Part shown: positions 1 through 10,529 of the stretch, one piece after another
Position numbering within the stretch: the first letter of the stretch is position 1
Layout: each line of letters begins with the position of its first letter
Origin: Arthrobotrys musiformis
Lineage: Eukaryota; Ascomycota; Orbiliomycetes; Orbiliales; Orbiliaceae
Direction of reading: 5' to 3'
NCBI GenBank assembly: GCA_036971715.1
Contig: JAVHJL010000012.1
Coordinates: forward strand, 806,001-870,000
Length of the DNA stretch: 64,000 nucleotides
Notes under the pieces: model-generated
Database searches by the model: none
Seen by the model: only the letters and a program-made list of their open reading frames with translations
What the model was told of the DNA's origin: nothing
Program-made: the position numbers and the translations under genes

Positions 1-1090
1 CAAGGGCCAGAAGGATGGATACTAAGGGCCTCCTTGACGACTCATACTAGTTGGAATAGTGAAAGTATAGTATACTACGTACGGACCCACAGCAGTATAA
101 TTGTAGTTGTTATTCACGTAGAACGTACCTAGGTACTTAAGTAGGTATGAGGCGCCTCAATGGGCTCTCCTATATAGGTACCTAGGTACATAGTCGACAT
201 CACGTAGGCAGGCCTCATAGGCCTGCGTTATGGGCCGGCGATACCGGGCCTAAGGTTGGTGGTTACATATCTCCGACCTGCCTATCTGTAGGGTAGCCTC
301 AACAGTAGTCTTATTGGTCCTGAATTTTACCTTGGATTTTATAAATCTGTTCGTAGTTAAATTCTCTTTGCTGGGGAAAGAGACTTTCCTTCTGTCGTTT
401 TGTATTTGGGTTTGAACTTTAGCCCTTAATTTCCGACTAGAATATAAAAAAGCTCAGGACGTACCCAGATAAATTCGCGATATCAGATCGGTAGACCCGA
501 AGAGAGGCGCTCAATAATAACCCCCACATCGACGCGTGGAAAACGGACGATCGAAGGATCCTATCAACGTGTAACTTAACCCTTGTATGTACATAATATT
601 TTTGACCGTTGGGGAACTAGGTCAATGAACCCGAGCTGAACTGAGATTCATGCATCCGGCCATTCCAGGCTGGCATAGATCCGCCAATTAAATACTATAT
701 ATACCTAGGTACATACTTAAGTTATTTCATGAGCTTGTGAAAGTAAGTTAGAAAAGGCAAGCTTTTGATGCCAGTTTTGGCTGCACATCCACGTACTAAA
801 GCAACAACAACACAGAAGCCCGACGCACCAGCTGACCCCACCGAATCAAACCACAAGCGCCATCATGCAACTATTTCTTAATTACTTCTCCACTCTATAA
901 CAAAGGATTTACCATAGCATCTAGAAGATGGGGATTGTCTATAAATATTCGAGTTTCCCGCTTGTTGTCGAAAGGGCTATCTATCCAAGGCACATCCAGA
1001 TTCTGTATATTACAACAATCAACACAAATACCACCACGGCAACTAAATTCCTACCTACTCTCGTTGTCCAACCTGTTCATAGTTTCCGCC
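1..1090. other. AT-rich left flank, no gene seen
   Basis: No convincing coding exon is visible before the recombinase start at 1091. The stretch carries three copies of the palindrome TACCTAGGTA or near matches (about 126-136, 177-187 and 701-711) and several GTAGGTAT variants. If the recombinase belongs to a Starship, the 5' end of that element should lie here or just upstream of the window. I could not identify a terminal repeat or target-site duplication from one end alone. Confidence 0.5.
940..948 (+). promoter_or_regulatory. TATA-like box upstream of the recombinase
   Basis: A TATAAATAT sequence lies about 145 bases before the chosen ATG at 1091, a reasonable distance for a fungal core promoter with a 5' leader of about 100 bases. 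It is the only good TATA match in that interval. Assignment is by position only. Confidence 0.35.
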
Positions 1091-3422
1091 ATGCCACCAA
1101 AGCGTTCAACCAGACGATCCCGGAAAGCCCCCAAAGCAGAACCCTATAATGCTGCCGAAAGATTAGCAATTCTCGCCGGGCATAGAGCACCCCCCAGCTG
1201 CCATGCCAAAGCTACCAGGAATTTCATTGAAAAAGTTGCAGCATCCTGGGATCGGTAATTCAATATTATACTCGTATTATTACAATTTTGCTGGATATGT
1301 GTAATATTGACAATGGTTCCTAGATATTGCACATCAATATCGATGTCTCCTAAAACCGCTTTGAGCCTCTCTTGCGATGATTGGCGATACTTCAAGGGCT
1401 ATCTCGAATGGTTCGTTGTAAACTCCACTGTCAAAAGTTATGCGACGGTGGAGGTTCAGTGGAAATATTTGCGTCTCGTATACACCGAAAGGACACAAAC
1501 CCAAGTCGCGAAAAAAGTTGGGGATGAAATTAGATCGGTATGGCCCCTTTTATTTATTGTCAGACCTCTACTAACAGAACAAACAGTATCTGTATAATAA
1601 CCTTCGAGTTGAGCAAGAGCTTACTCTACTGGGTAGAGGGAAACCCCTTGCTAAAGCTACGGACTTATTTGTGCTTCTAAACTATCATTGGGCCTTGGAC
1701 ACCTCCATCCTGCGCCACGAGCGTTATCGAATACAACTACCGCTAATCCTGATGATTATGGCTTTCACTGCTTCTCGACCAGGTGCTTTGGTCGAATCAA
1801 ACTGCAGACGTGGTACAAACGAAAGCCTCAAGTACAAAGATGTCTCGCTCCAAATTCTTCCTTGCGATGATGAAAGGAAGATTATTATCATCATGGAACT
1901 TACTAGTTGGATTATGAAAGGCAGAGGACGAAAGCAAGAGCCGTAAGTCTAACTCAGCTGATACCGAGAGTAAAATACTATAGAAAGAGTTGACAATTAC
2001 AGTGTTACATTCATGCTTCACGAGCGTGATGATTGCCTCGCATTTGATCCGATAATATTGTTCCTCGCTCTTGCATTCGCTGATAACGCCTTCAAATCGC
2101 AGGATATAAAGCAACCTGCTGATCTATTTAAGCTACGTGTTCCGTCGCATCTCGAGTGTCTCCATATCCAATGGAGAGAGGATATTCTTGAAGCACCAGT
2201 TTTCCGTGAAGCAAAATCAACAGGCTCTGAGATCTCAGAAACTGAAGCCCTCTCGTATGGTGTTCTACAAGCATTGATGAAAAATCTGGGTGAGAATGCT
2301 GGATATGAAGAGCCTCTCAAGCCTTATAATCTACGCCGCGCTGCGGCAAATGCTATTGACTGTAAGACCCCCTTTCACTAAAAGTAAAACTCTTGTGATC
2401 TAACTACCATCCCGGCAGCTGTTGCAACCCTCTCCCAGAGAACTCAAGCTTTGGGTCACACTGGCGGTTCCACATTTGACCGATGGTATAAATCTAGGCG
2501 AGTCAACGTCGATATTCAATCTGCATTTCTCGGTACCCCTTCACGCAAGGACCTACTGGAGGCTATCGGGAAGATGGGTTTACGTCGTCATCCTCAGGCC
2601 CCTAAATCTCTAACTCCAGATGAAAAGGAAAAGGCTATCCAGAAAAATGAGGTACTTGAGAATCTTCAGATGGATGCTGCCGAACTACGGAGTCGTCTAA
2701 TCCGCGACCATAAGAACCTTAAATCAGCCAAAGACGCAGATTCAATCACTTACAAAGAGTACCAAACCCTTCAAAGCGATATCAGAGCTGAGAAAACGGC
2801 TTGCCAAAGAGACGCCTTGAGTATGAAGCGGAAAGACTTCTTTGACAACATGAACGAAATAGAAATAGCCAACCAGCTACGTTACTCACATCATAGCCCG
2901 GTTTTGGATCATAATCCTGAAGTCCAGCTACCAAAAATGGCCTTCCGAGAGCGGTCCGATATCGCCGCCCTACTCTTTGGGAATATACGTTTAATCGACC
3001 GCACTGCCAAATGGTCGGATCAACCCAGAGCTACTCCGGAAATACGTATAAGCATCCTCGAAAAGCTTATCAGCCTATGCCAATCCTCAGAAGGAATTCT
3101 TAACTTCGTGGAGCCGCAAACCACAAGAACGTTTGAATTCGGGAACTTACCAGAACCCGGATCCGAGATGGCAGAAAATGAGAATTGCCAAGCAAAGCTA
3201 GAATTAGAGATCCCCATCATTTGTCCTTCATTCCAGCGCCTGTTTTGTTTAGGAGATACTAGGTTAGCAGAAAGAGCACGCTTCAGAGGATGGTCGCGTT
3301 CTGATTCTTTGCGCCGCCATGTCCTCACGTCGATGCCTCAGCGGGGATCGATTGCCCTCACCCTACATGTTCTAGCAAAGGATTCGAGTCACAAGCGAAG
3401 TTTAAATATCATGCCGCAATAG
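1091..3422 (+). CDS. DUF3435-family tyrosine recombinase (Starship captain)
   Basis: Site-specific tyrosine recombinase expected to cut and join the ends of a Starship giant transposon in the nucleus. Five exons (1091-1254, 1324-1537, 1587-1942, 2003-2361, 2419-3422) keep phase throughout and give 698 residues. The family signature is clear: the first catalytic Arg is in TASRPGALVES (about R190), then a WIMKGRGR block, LHERDD..AFDPI, the second Arg in YNLRRAAANAI (about R356), His in ALGHTGG (about H378) and the nucleophile Tyr in FDRWYKS (about Y388). The C-terminal 300 residues are charged and less conserved. The N-terminus is basic (PPKRSTRRSRK), compatible with nuclear entry. ATG 1091 was chosen because it opens this basic region. 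No frameshift or nonsense codon remains after splicing, so the gene looks functional. Captains are the first, inward-facing gene of Starships, which fits its place and strand here. Function of this copy is inferred from family. Confidence 0.93.
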
Positions 3423-4370
3423 TGCACAATGTGTATTATTAAAGAAGGGGGGGTTACCATGCAGCAAAAGGTTCGAGACTCAGATATTTCGTCTATATTT
3501 TTTGATGTAATCCTAATTTTTATTCTTCCTTTGCTTCCATGCTATCTCAGGGGTCCGGAAATCTACATTTGCTATCTACATTGATAACAACCAATGCTAG
3601 TCCTTTATGGACGCTTTGGACCTGCATACGTTGAGAAGACAATATAATTTCTATTCCTAGTAAGCTAACCTAATTGTTCTGGATATTATATAATATTTAT
3701 TATCTGTAGCTTTTTTGTTTCCCTTCAAATCATCACCCGGGTTTGAGTTTTATCAACTAAAAGAGCTTTAAAAGAATAAATAATCCCGTTCCCTTAGAAT
3801 CGTTCATCGGTTTAGAAGGAAATCGTCTTCGATTACAAAAACTAGCCAGCAGAACTTCCTTGTTGAAGCGATATCGCAGAACACTCATAGACCTAGGGAG
3901 AGGAAGATAAGTTGTCCGATATAATACGATTATACTATTACCAGTTCTTAAAGGTTAGGGCTTTGTGATATAAATGTCGAAATGTAGATTATACCTTCTC
4001 TGTTTTTTTGTTTGTGTGCTGTTGTTTTATATGTTTTTTGAGACTACGCTCATGACTGTAGGATTTTTCACACTCAGGATCATTACAGGATTTTTTTTTT
4101 TTTGCAAGGTTCTGGAGCCATTTAAGGAGCCCGCACCCGTGTCGCGTCTGGAGCTTTCCGCAGACCTATTACCGCCGACTCTTGTCCTAACCACTCTTGT
4201 CCCTGTTGAGCATTAAGCGCTTCCGTGAAAGGCGTCCGATTGATTACTAGCTACATTCTATTCTACCATGTAAACTTTCTATGTATTAGGGCTGGGGGGT
4301 GGTTGTATTCAACGGATATAAGTATATACTAAGTTTTGAAGAAATACGGACAATGCTTCTATTCAGAACC
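3423..4370. other. Intergenic stretch with a degenerate repeat
   Basis: Mostly AT-rich. An open frame at 3974-4216 encodes a hydrophobic stretch, but it runs through a poly-T tract and has no supporting features, so I do not call it. The right part holds one copy of a repeat also seen near 6.5 kb. Confidence 0.5.
4136..4243 (+). repeat. Dispersed degenerate repeat, copy 1
   Basis: About 100 bases beginning GTGTCGCGTCTGGAGC and passing through GACCTATTACCG and GAGCATTAAGCGCTTCCG align with 6526-6611, which reads GTGTCGCATCCGGAGC, GATCTATTACCA and GAATATTAGGCGCCTCTG. Many of the differences are transitions. The unit is non-coding and flanks the F-box-like and C2H2 genes between the copies. Confidence 0.55.
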
Positions 4371-5468
4371 CTAACAAGCTAGCCGGACCGCTTTAAACAC
4401 CGGCAACTTATCTTTGGTACTAAAGATAACCCTATGATCTGCGTGGCCTCCCGGATACCATTTTACACTCGAGTTAGGGTAGGCCATAACTTGCCAGTCC
4501 TCCTCTATATCCTTGGGATCTTGGGCGGAAAGTTGGAATTGATGATTCGCCTTTCGAGGACCGTCAAGATACTCTCCTAGCAAAACATTGATATGTAGTA
4601 TATCGAGCTTACTGTTCCATTCTAGAAGCCTTTCGGTTATCGCAAGTCGATTGATAGGAATAGGTTGATATCGAGGATAGGTGTTCCGATTGAAATGCTC
4701 CAGGTTGCGTGGGCGGTTAGTCGACGTAAGCTCTAGAACCTTTAATTTTGTTGGAATTAGGAGTGCTTCGAATTTCAGCCTTTGTGTGCTATGGCTAGGA
4801 TGACCTTCCCCAACATCCAGATATTTGAAACCGCGCCAATGGAATGCTTCGAGATTTGGAAAACTCTGGAAAATTCGATTGAGGTTTCTGACCTCATCTT
4901 TATCGAGGTTGTCCGTATCCAGAAAAAGGCGAACAATAGACGAAGTTATAAAAAGCCGCGGGATGCTGAGAATCTCAGCACCGTTTGCGTCATCCAAAGA
5001 GAAAGTGAGGGAATGATATAGTGTTGTGATTCTTCTAGACGATAGTAATGGCTTAAGCAAATTATCGGGTTTGCTTCCATCTAGCTCCTCTGAATCTGTT
5101 ATTCCGTCTAAAACAAAGTCGCCCAGTGAAAGCATTGTCTCCTCGAGCTTTTCACTGCGAGTAAATATAAGATCTGGTATGCCAGTCTCCGGATCCTCGT
5201 CTGTGACTTTGAAAGTTACGCAGTTGGCGCTAGACGAATGACCTAGGCGTGAGCGTGTATTGTCAGAAATCCGATGAAGTAAATACAAGTTCAACGCCTT
5301 GACGATTTCAACTTTGTCCTCTTCCGTATGGTCATCGGTCAAAAATATTAATGCTATAGAATCGAAGGCTTCGTAAATATCGTTGAGGTTTGTAGACATA
5401 ATGCAGATGAAGTCTGCAATAAGAAACCATATCTCAAGGGGGAGGGGTACGGCAATTCTTGGACTCAT
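4371..5468 (-). CDS. F-box-like protein, paralog A
   Basis: Single-exon gene of 365 residues from ATG at 5468. The N-terminus PLPLEIWFLIADF is F-box-like (P-L-P-x-E-I), which in the family binds Skp1 in an SCF ubiquitin ligase. The remainder would be the substrate-recognition part. It is a clear paralog of the gene at 10530-11528: shared blocks include SRL..SS.S.C(V/I)TF, a VRLFLD segment, a (FP)(N/K)L..FHWR segment, L.VLEL, and YQP(I/V).IN followed by EW. No intron is apparent. It is convergent with the recombinase and divergent from the C2H2 gene at 6045. The F-box match is weak by eye. The paralogy is strong. Confidence 0.7.
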   Translation of the reverse strand: MSPRIAVPLPLEIWFLIADFICIMSTNLNDIYEAFDSIALIFLTDDHTEEDKVEIVKALNLYLLHRISDNTRSRLGHSSSANCVTFKVTDEDPETGIPDLIFTRSEKLEETMLSLGDFVLDGITDSEELDGSKPDNLLKPLLSSRRITTLYHSLTFSLDDANGAEILSIPRLFITSSIVRLFLDTDNLDKDEVRNLNRIFQSFPNLEAFHWRGFKYLDVGEGHPSHSTQRLKFEALLIPTKLKVLELTSTNRPRNLEHFNRNTYPRYQPIPINRLAITERLLEWNSKLDILHINVLLGEYLDGPRKANHQFQLSAQDPKDIEEDWQVMAYPNSSVKWYPGGHADHRVIFSTKDKLPVFKAVRLAC

Positions 5469-6044
5469 CGTGAATGTGAATTTGTGAATATTGGAGTAAA
5501 GCTGTCGAGCGGAGAATGCAATTAATAGCTCGTATGGAAGAGGGAAGCCTGTGATAGTTGAAGTAAGCGGCTACTTAAGGCGAAAATCGAGACTAAAACT
5601 CATTTCTTACGGACTCGAGTCTATAAGCTAGGAATAGGTTAACACGCAAAGTTGCCTCCTTCCTGCTAAGTCTATAGATCTAACGCTTGCAGATTTCGGG
5701 TTTAAAATAAACTTTATCATGCATACCCACCCCTACCCGGCTACCCTCCACGCCTGTCAAGTTAATTTGGTATTAATATTTCCGGGAAATATGCCAGAAT
5801 GCTTTCGGGCCGCTGCGTAAACGGAAGCTCCCCGAGCCAAACTCCCTATGACATTCCTAAGATCGTATTGTTCGGAGCTTAAAACTGATCAATTGCAAAT
5901 CGGATTAGCATACTTTCTTAACTAAACTAGTTGATGTAATTTCATCAGGCAAGCAACTCTCAGAACTGTATCGAAGGAGCGGTCATTAAACCCCATGAGG
6001 GATTTCTTGCTGGAGTGGACGGAATAAGTTGGCCTAGATCAAAA
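5469..6044. other. Intergenic region between divergent genes
   Basis: Shared upstream region of the F-box-like gene and the C2H2 gene. No coding signal, repeat or strong core-promoter element was recognised. Confidence 0.4.
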
Positions 6045-6425
6045 ATGCAGCCAGATACACTAGAACCAAAAGCTACTACCGCCATATCTCCACTTTCTCA
6101 GCCGGCCCAATTTGATGCACCAAACCAATGGCAATGCCCAGCATGCTTCTTCGACTCACTTAACAACCCATCTCGAAGATATCGTGAATATCATCTCAAG
6201 GCGAACCTAAAGCGCCATTTTTCGAATCAACATCTGGCTTTCCACCAACAGGGGGCACCGTATCTATGTCCATTTCCAGAATGCGGCGACACGACAGCCG
6301 TTGAAGGAAACTTTAAAAATCATCTTGCCATTCACCACGGTTTCGAGGCATCTACAAAACCAACCGAGTTCCGAAACAGCTCAGCGAAGAAATCATGTAA
6401 CAATCGATATAATGTAACTGAATAG
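6045..6425 (+). CDS. Small C2H2-type zinc-finger protein
   Basis: Single exon, 126 residues from ATG 6045. Two zinc-finger-like units are visible: WQCPACFF followed by LKRHFSNQH (about residues 28-65), and YLCPFPECGD followed by FKNHLAIHH (about residues 76-102). The longer spacing in the first unit is non-classical. Likely a nucleic-acid-binding protein. No other domain is present. The protein is short compared with typical fungal C2H2 regulators, so it may be a truncated relative. Divergent from the F-box-like gene at 4371-5468. Confidence 0.65.
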   Translation: MQPDTLEPKATTAISPLSQPAQFDAPNQWQCPACFFDSLNNPSRRYREYHLKANLKRHFSNQHLAFHQQGAPYLCPFPECGDTTAVEGNFKNHLAIHHGFEASTKPTEFRNSSAKKSCNNRYNVTE

Positions 6426-7017
6426 ATTAAAATTCAGAATTAGATACGCTAATTTGACTTATGAAGTGGACAACCCAGCTAGGGATGTCGAAGATGAAGA
6501 TTATGATACCTAAGGGGCTCTCATGCAGGTGTGTCGCATCCGGAGCCGTTCGCAGATCTATTACCAACCCTCTTGTTCTTTGTTGAATATTAGGCGCCTC
6601 TGTAAAAGCGACAATCCAGAACGAACCCCTTACCTACATTCGCGATCAGATTCATTCCGAGATATGTAAAACTTCAGTTTGATACGACCCGATTCCTTAA
6701 CACTCCCCAAAACAACCATTCTTCTACAAACCGTTCTGAGGATAATGGCCAAAAGCTATATTCTTACCGAGTCTTTCGGGGCTCAGAAGGGGGGGCGTTG
6801 TTCGGATCAGAAATTTTTGCAATTTTCTTTGAATTGATGATGTTCCATGACTACCCGGGCCTCCTTTTGTAGCTTTTTTAGTTTGCTCAAATCGTGAAGT
6901 TTATTAATAATTAATCGCTGTACACGCACTAGGCACCAGACGAGGGTTTTGGGCAATAACTGATAGTTCAAATAAAACTTTAAGCATACAGAAAGCTAGA
7001 CATCGGGCATGGTACAA
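6426..7017. other. Intergenic stretch, with repeat copy near 6.5 kb
   Basis: Non-coding by inspection apart from the repeat copy at 6526-6611. A run of seven G residues is at about 6790-6796. Confidence 0.4.
6526..6611 (+). repeat. Dispersed degenerate repeat, copy 2
   Basis: Matches the 4136-4243 repeat in the same order of short blocks, with transitions and a roughly 15-base deletion. It lies downstream of the C2H2 gene, as copy 1 lies downstream of the F-box-like gene. Confidence 0.55.
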
Positions 7018-7871
7018 CTAAGTCCGATACAAATTAGTCGCCTTAGGCAGGTCGAAAAACATCACTGTCATAATTTTTGTAAAGTGGTTTTTTCGGGGTG
7101 CTGGTGGAGAGCCACGTTCCGGTTTCCGAAATCTGAGCGAGACCAGCGAATCCCGATCGATAATCGCTGCCTGATGTGTGCCGGGTTGGGGGGTTGAGCG
7201 TTGCACCGGATAGAGGGGGCTCGGCTCCGGGATGTATGGAGGTAGAGGAGGCGCAGGTATCGGTGTGTGCGAAATAGCTTGCGGCACCAGTATATCAGGA
7301 TCCGCTTCGGGGCCATGAAATCGCTGAGGTTCAATGGTGACATTGATCGAAGCCGCTTGATTCTGCACATATGGGGCTCCAGACAAGCCACTGTGAGGCT
7401 GTTGAGATATCACGGTGTTTTCTCGCATGGCTTCGCGAGGCAGTTCCTTATTCCAAAGGGATTCAAGGCTGCTGATATAGTTTTCAAGGACAGCTCCTTG
7501 GCCCCTGCCGAAAATAATCTTGATATAGTGGTCAAAATATGTATATAGGCCATTTTCCTATGTACATACGTACATAAATTGCAAGAACTGGGTTAGTTAT
7601 AAGTTGCGTACTATTTCCAGCAGTTAAATTATTGGATCTAGAGCTTCATGTAAATAGCACGTACCCCACTAAGCCACTCTAAATCTATATCTTCCACTGC
7701 CACTAAAAGTTCATCTGGTGGGGTTGCGGGCCCGTCAAATACTTTCTTGGGTAAGAGCGTATAGAAGAGTTTCTCTTTTTTTTCACCTCTAGTAACATTT
7801 TGTGTCGATAGGTTGAAGCACATCTGTGCACGGAGTGCTAGATATTGATGCCTGGTATTATACTCGGCCAT
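7018..7871 (-). CDS. Hypothetical protein with proline-rich C-terminal half
   Basis: Two exons (7871-7665 and 7557-7018) joined by a 107-base intron with GTACGT donor and CATAG acceptor. The phase closes and the product has 248 residues. The N-terminal part (MAEYNTRHQYLALRAQMC) contains the motif PPDELLVAVEDIDLEWL. The second half is rich in proline (IPAPPLPPYIPEPSPLYP) and then basic (RKPERGSPPAPRKN). ATG 7871 was preferred to longer non-ATG extensions. I recognise no family. The continuity of frame across a clean intron is the main evidence for a gene. Confidence 0.55.
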
Positions 7872-8550
7872 CTCTGAGTCTGAGAAGCGATATGTATTGA
7901 ATTCTTGAAAGTGACAAAAAATATAGTATACCCCGAAAAGAGTTGAGATCAAACTATCGAGGAAAATGCAAGAGCGATGTCTTTTTGATCGTAAAAGTTT
8001 AATCCACAGGGGAAATAATCGCTTTTACCTTCTCAGGACTCCCTCATACGTCGAGTCTCCGCTTAAATTTAACGCCATCGCAACCGAATCTCGCACGAAA
8101 TGAATTGACATGTCATGAACTAGGCGTCCGTATTCCACCTAATCACTGTAATAAAGTCTCAGTAGGTCTCTAGACGCCTGATTATTTGATCGCGAGTCGA
8201 CAGACCTCATGACCCCAAAATGATCTATTTTTATTCATGCTCCTATTTACCTACTCATTCCGCTCGTAGCTGAACAATCGATATCCGTCACCCATCAGGT
8301 TTGTTGTGTGACGTCATATATCAGAATGCAACATCTTTGCACAATGGTTGTAGATGCTACTGTGTCTCGAGGCTAGTCTTACAACTCCCGCCATTATTTC
8401 TGAGGGTATGAGTATATGAGTAGTATCTCCGCAACAGCTGAAGAACAGGTCAAACCTTCTATAATTCGCTAGACAACATGCACATTGCTAACGCGAACTT
8501 TAAGGCGGCTTCTCATTAGTTCTCCACTCAATATATATCCAAAAACATCC
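7872..8550. other. Intergenic region, nothing recognised
   Basis: No exon, repeat or motif was found that stands out. The interval separates two divergently transcribed small genes. Confidence 0.35.
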
Positions 8551-8763
8551 ATGTCATTCGTAGGACCGAGGAGCACTATAGAACAGTTGATCGAAGAGCA
8601 TGGCCGAGGTGAAGGATTCAAACCCCTCCCTAACGGGCATCCAGATCTCGACAACGCCATCAGTTCACTCGCCGATAAAGTGACGGAACTCTTCGATATA
8701 GCAGATGAAAACAAGAAGAGCCAGAGAATACACACCCGGCGTCTGAACCAGCTGGAAAAGTAA
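8551..8763 (+). CDS. Small helical hypothetical protein
   Basis: Open frame of 70 residues from ATG 8551. The second half (DLDNAISSLADKVTELFDIADE) has a heptad-like spacing of hydrophobic residues and ends with charged residues (KKSQRIHTRRLNQLEK). It could be a small coiled-coil protein. No family is recognised, and the short length means a chance frame is possible. Confidence 0.35.
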   Translation: MSFVGPRSTIEQLIEEHGRGEGFKPLPNGHPDLDNAISSLADKVTELFDIADENKKSQRIHTRRLNQLEK

Positions 8764-9037
8764 GAATAATAAAAACTACCAAAGCTTGACGTACAATAGA
8801 TTTCTCACTATGGATGGTACGCCTAAGTTTAGCTGTTTACTTCATACAGATCCGTTCGAACTACTAACTTGGAATATTGATTGATAACTAGCTCAGAACA
8901 TCGCATATTTGCTTGATTTTTATTCAATTCGAGTTATGAAACCACTACAACAACTACCCGGGCTTTCCGATACAACACAACTGACAGAGGTGGAGAACGT
9001 TATCGTTGTTTACATGAAATCGCAGGATACATAAATC

Positions 9038-9520
9038 TCAGACTATACAAAATACATTCAAAAAAGATAGCTGAGTTAGAAGGGAGCATGTCCTTGTCTG
9101 ATTAAGCTCCAGTGCTTCTACATCTTCTTCTACTGTTTTGTTTTGTGCATTATTCGTTTCGGTTTTCTCGAATATTTCCGTCGAAGGCCATGTAAATGGT
9201 AGTACTACCTCCTTACTTAGCATTGTCTAATCTTTGTTAATGAAAGTCTATAAACGCTGTCAGTCTAAAACTTACTTTTCCATTTTTGAGGGAAGTATAT
9301 ATAGAAGGCGGAAAAGTCTATATGCGTAGACTACGATCATGAGATGTGCAAAAAGTTTGAGCACTTGGATTGTGATTTCCAGGACATACGTCCCAATGTT
9401 GTTTGGGATATAGGATTGAATGTCATGGAGAATTCGTTCCGAGTTCGACAAAGCTGGGAGAAGCGCTATGTGAAATGAAAGAAGGATGATCGTATTCCAA
9501 AGCTGATTTGAGAAACGCAT
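9038..9520 (-). CDS. Small membrane protein, MRFxNQLW family, copy 1
   Basis: Two exons (9520-9276 and 9215-9038) with GTAAGT donor and a 60-base intron, 140 residues. It begins MRFSNQLWNTIILLSF and has two hydrophobic segments: one near residues 9-24, and one near 55-75 (VLKLFAHLMIVVYAYRLF). The second exon is hydrophilic (EKTETNNAQNKTVEED). It is a paralog of the protein at 13281-13481, which begins MRFYNQLWGAIIGLLLF and shares LQVLKF..YIMV.LYAYR. Both copies sit back to back with a Myb-like gene, so the pair was duplicated as a unit. Function is unknown. The acceptor (GCTAAG) was chosen because it alone keeps the frame. Confidence 0.6.
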
Positions 9521-9775
9521 TGGTTAGAATTTGTGTAGTTCGAATTTAAATTTTGAAAGTTTTCAGTTCATAGACTAGGAGACTCTATAGTTAGGCTATG
9601 TCTCGCGCGAGTAGGATTTGCCTCTGCTTTTATATTCAACCCGTATGTCATCACTCGGCCTTGAAGGAAGTAGGAAGAAAATCAAGGAAACCGGAAAAAG
9701 ACATATTGAGAGGAACACGATACAACCTTCCATTCTTCAGCTTATTCACATTTTTCATTGTCGCTCTCACCATCG

Positions 9776-10374
9776 ATGCATCACTACCATTTCTACCCAA
9801 GCACCATCTCATCCATTTACAACACAGCGTGCGAAACCCATTCTAGAGAAGCATCGTCGGATATTCCTCCAAGCCAATCGCCTGCAGAAGACAGAAGCTA
9901 TCATACCCAGACGGACACGCGATATAATTTCGGAGTCATGCCTCAAGCTTACTTCCATTCTAGAGTGGAAAGCTGGTCTCGTATCAAGACAGAAAGCTTT
10001 GACCCACAAGCTTGCAAGGACTATGGATCCATAAATAGAGGCCTTGGGGCAATCAAGACCGTAACGACGGAAATAGCCAACCTTTGAAAACAGATGGTGG
10101 AGCATCGCAGACAATAAAAGCTAATACTTCACAGAAGAGCGGGATACGTATCTTGAAGGTCCCCCGTCGAAAATATCTGAGAGGCGAGCCGAGCCGCGAA
10201 AGAATACATCCCGAAAACCAATTGGTTTCCCATTTACGCGATAATTGTAAATTAAAATGGCCTACGATAACCTCAATCCTGAGTATGCTAGGTTATGGTG
10301 AATTTACGGTTCCTTGTCTGCAAATGAGGCATCATCGAAACAACTCATGGAGAAAAGGGGATGAAAGGGGATGA
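9776..10374 (+). CDS. Myb/SANT-like protein, copy 2 (gene model incomplete)
   Basis: The C-terminal part (10084-10374, frame open from 10038) reads HPENQLVSHLRDNCKLKWPTITSILSMLGYG...CLQMRHHRNNSW, a helix-turn-helix of the Myb/SANT-like kind. It is closely similar to 13717-14394 and related to 58214-58942. The upstream part, in another frame from ATG 9776, is rich in Ser, Gln and Tyr like the N-terminus of the paralog. An intron or a one-base shift must join them between about 9960 and 10037, but no canonical splice pair kept phase by eye. It may be a pseudogene. It lies divergent from the small membrane protein at 9038-9520. Confidence 0.55.
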
Positions 10375-10529
10375 AAACGATTCAAGAGTTAACCCAAGGG
10401 ATGGCGAAGATAAAGATTCCGAAGCCACTTAAGATAGATTAAAGTTGAGAATTGGACAACATGTATATACTACGAAAGAAAGAACAAGACTTCCGAAATT
10501 GATCGTTATTATACACAAATATTAAATAC

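Noticed and set aside
3974..4216. Hydrophobic 80-residue frame resembling membrane helices.
   Set aside because: It owes its hydrophobicity to T-rich sequence and a poly-T run, and its right half is a dispersed repeat.
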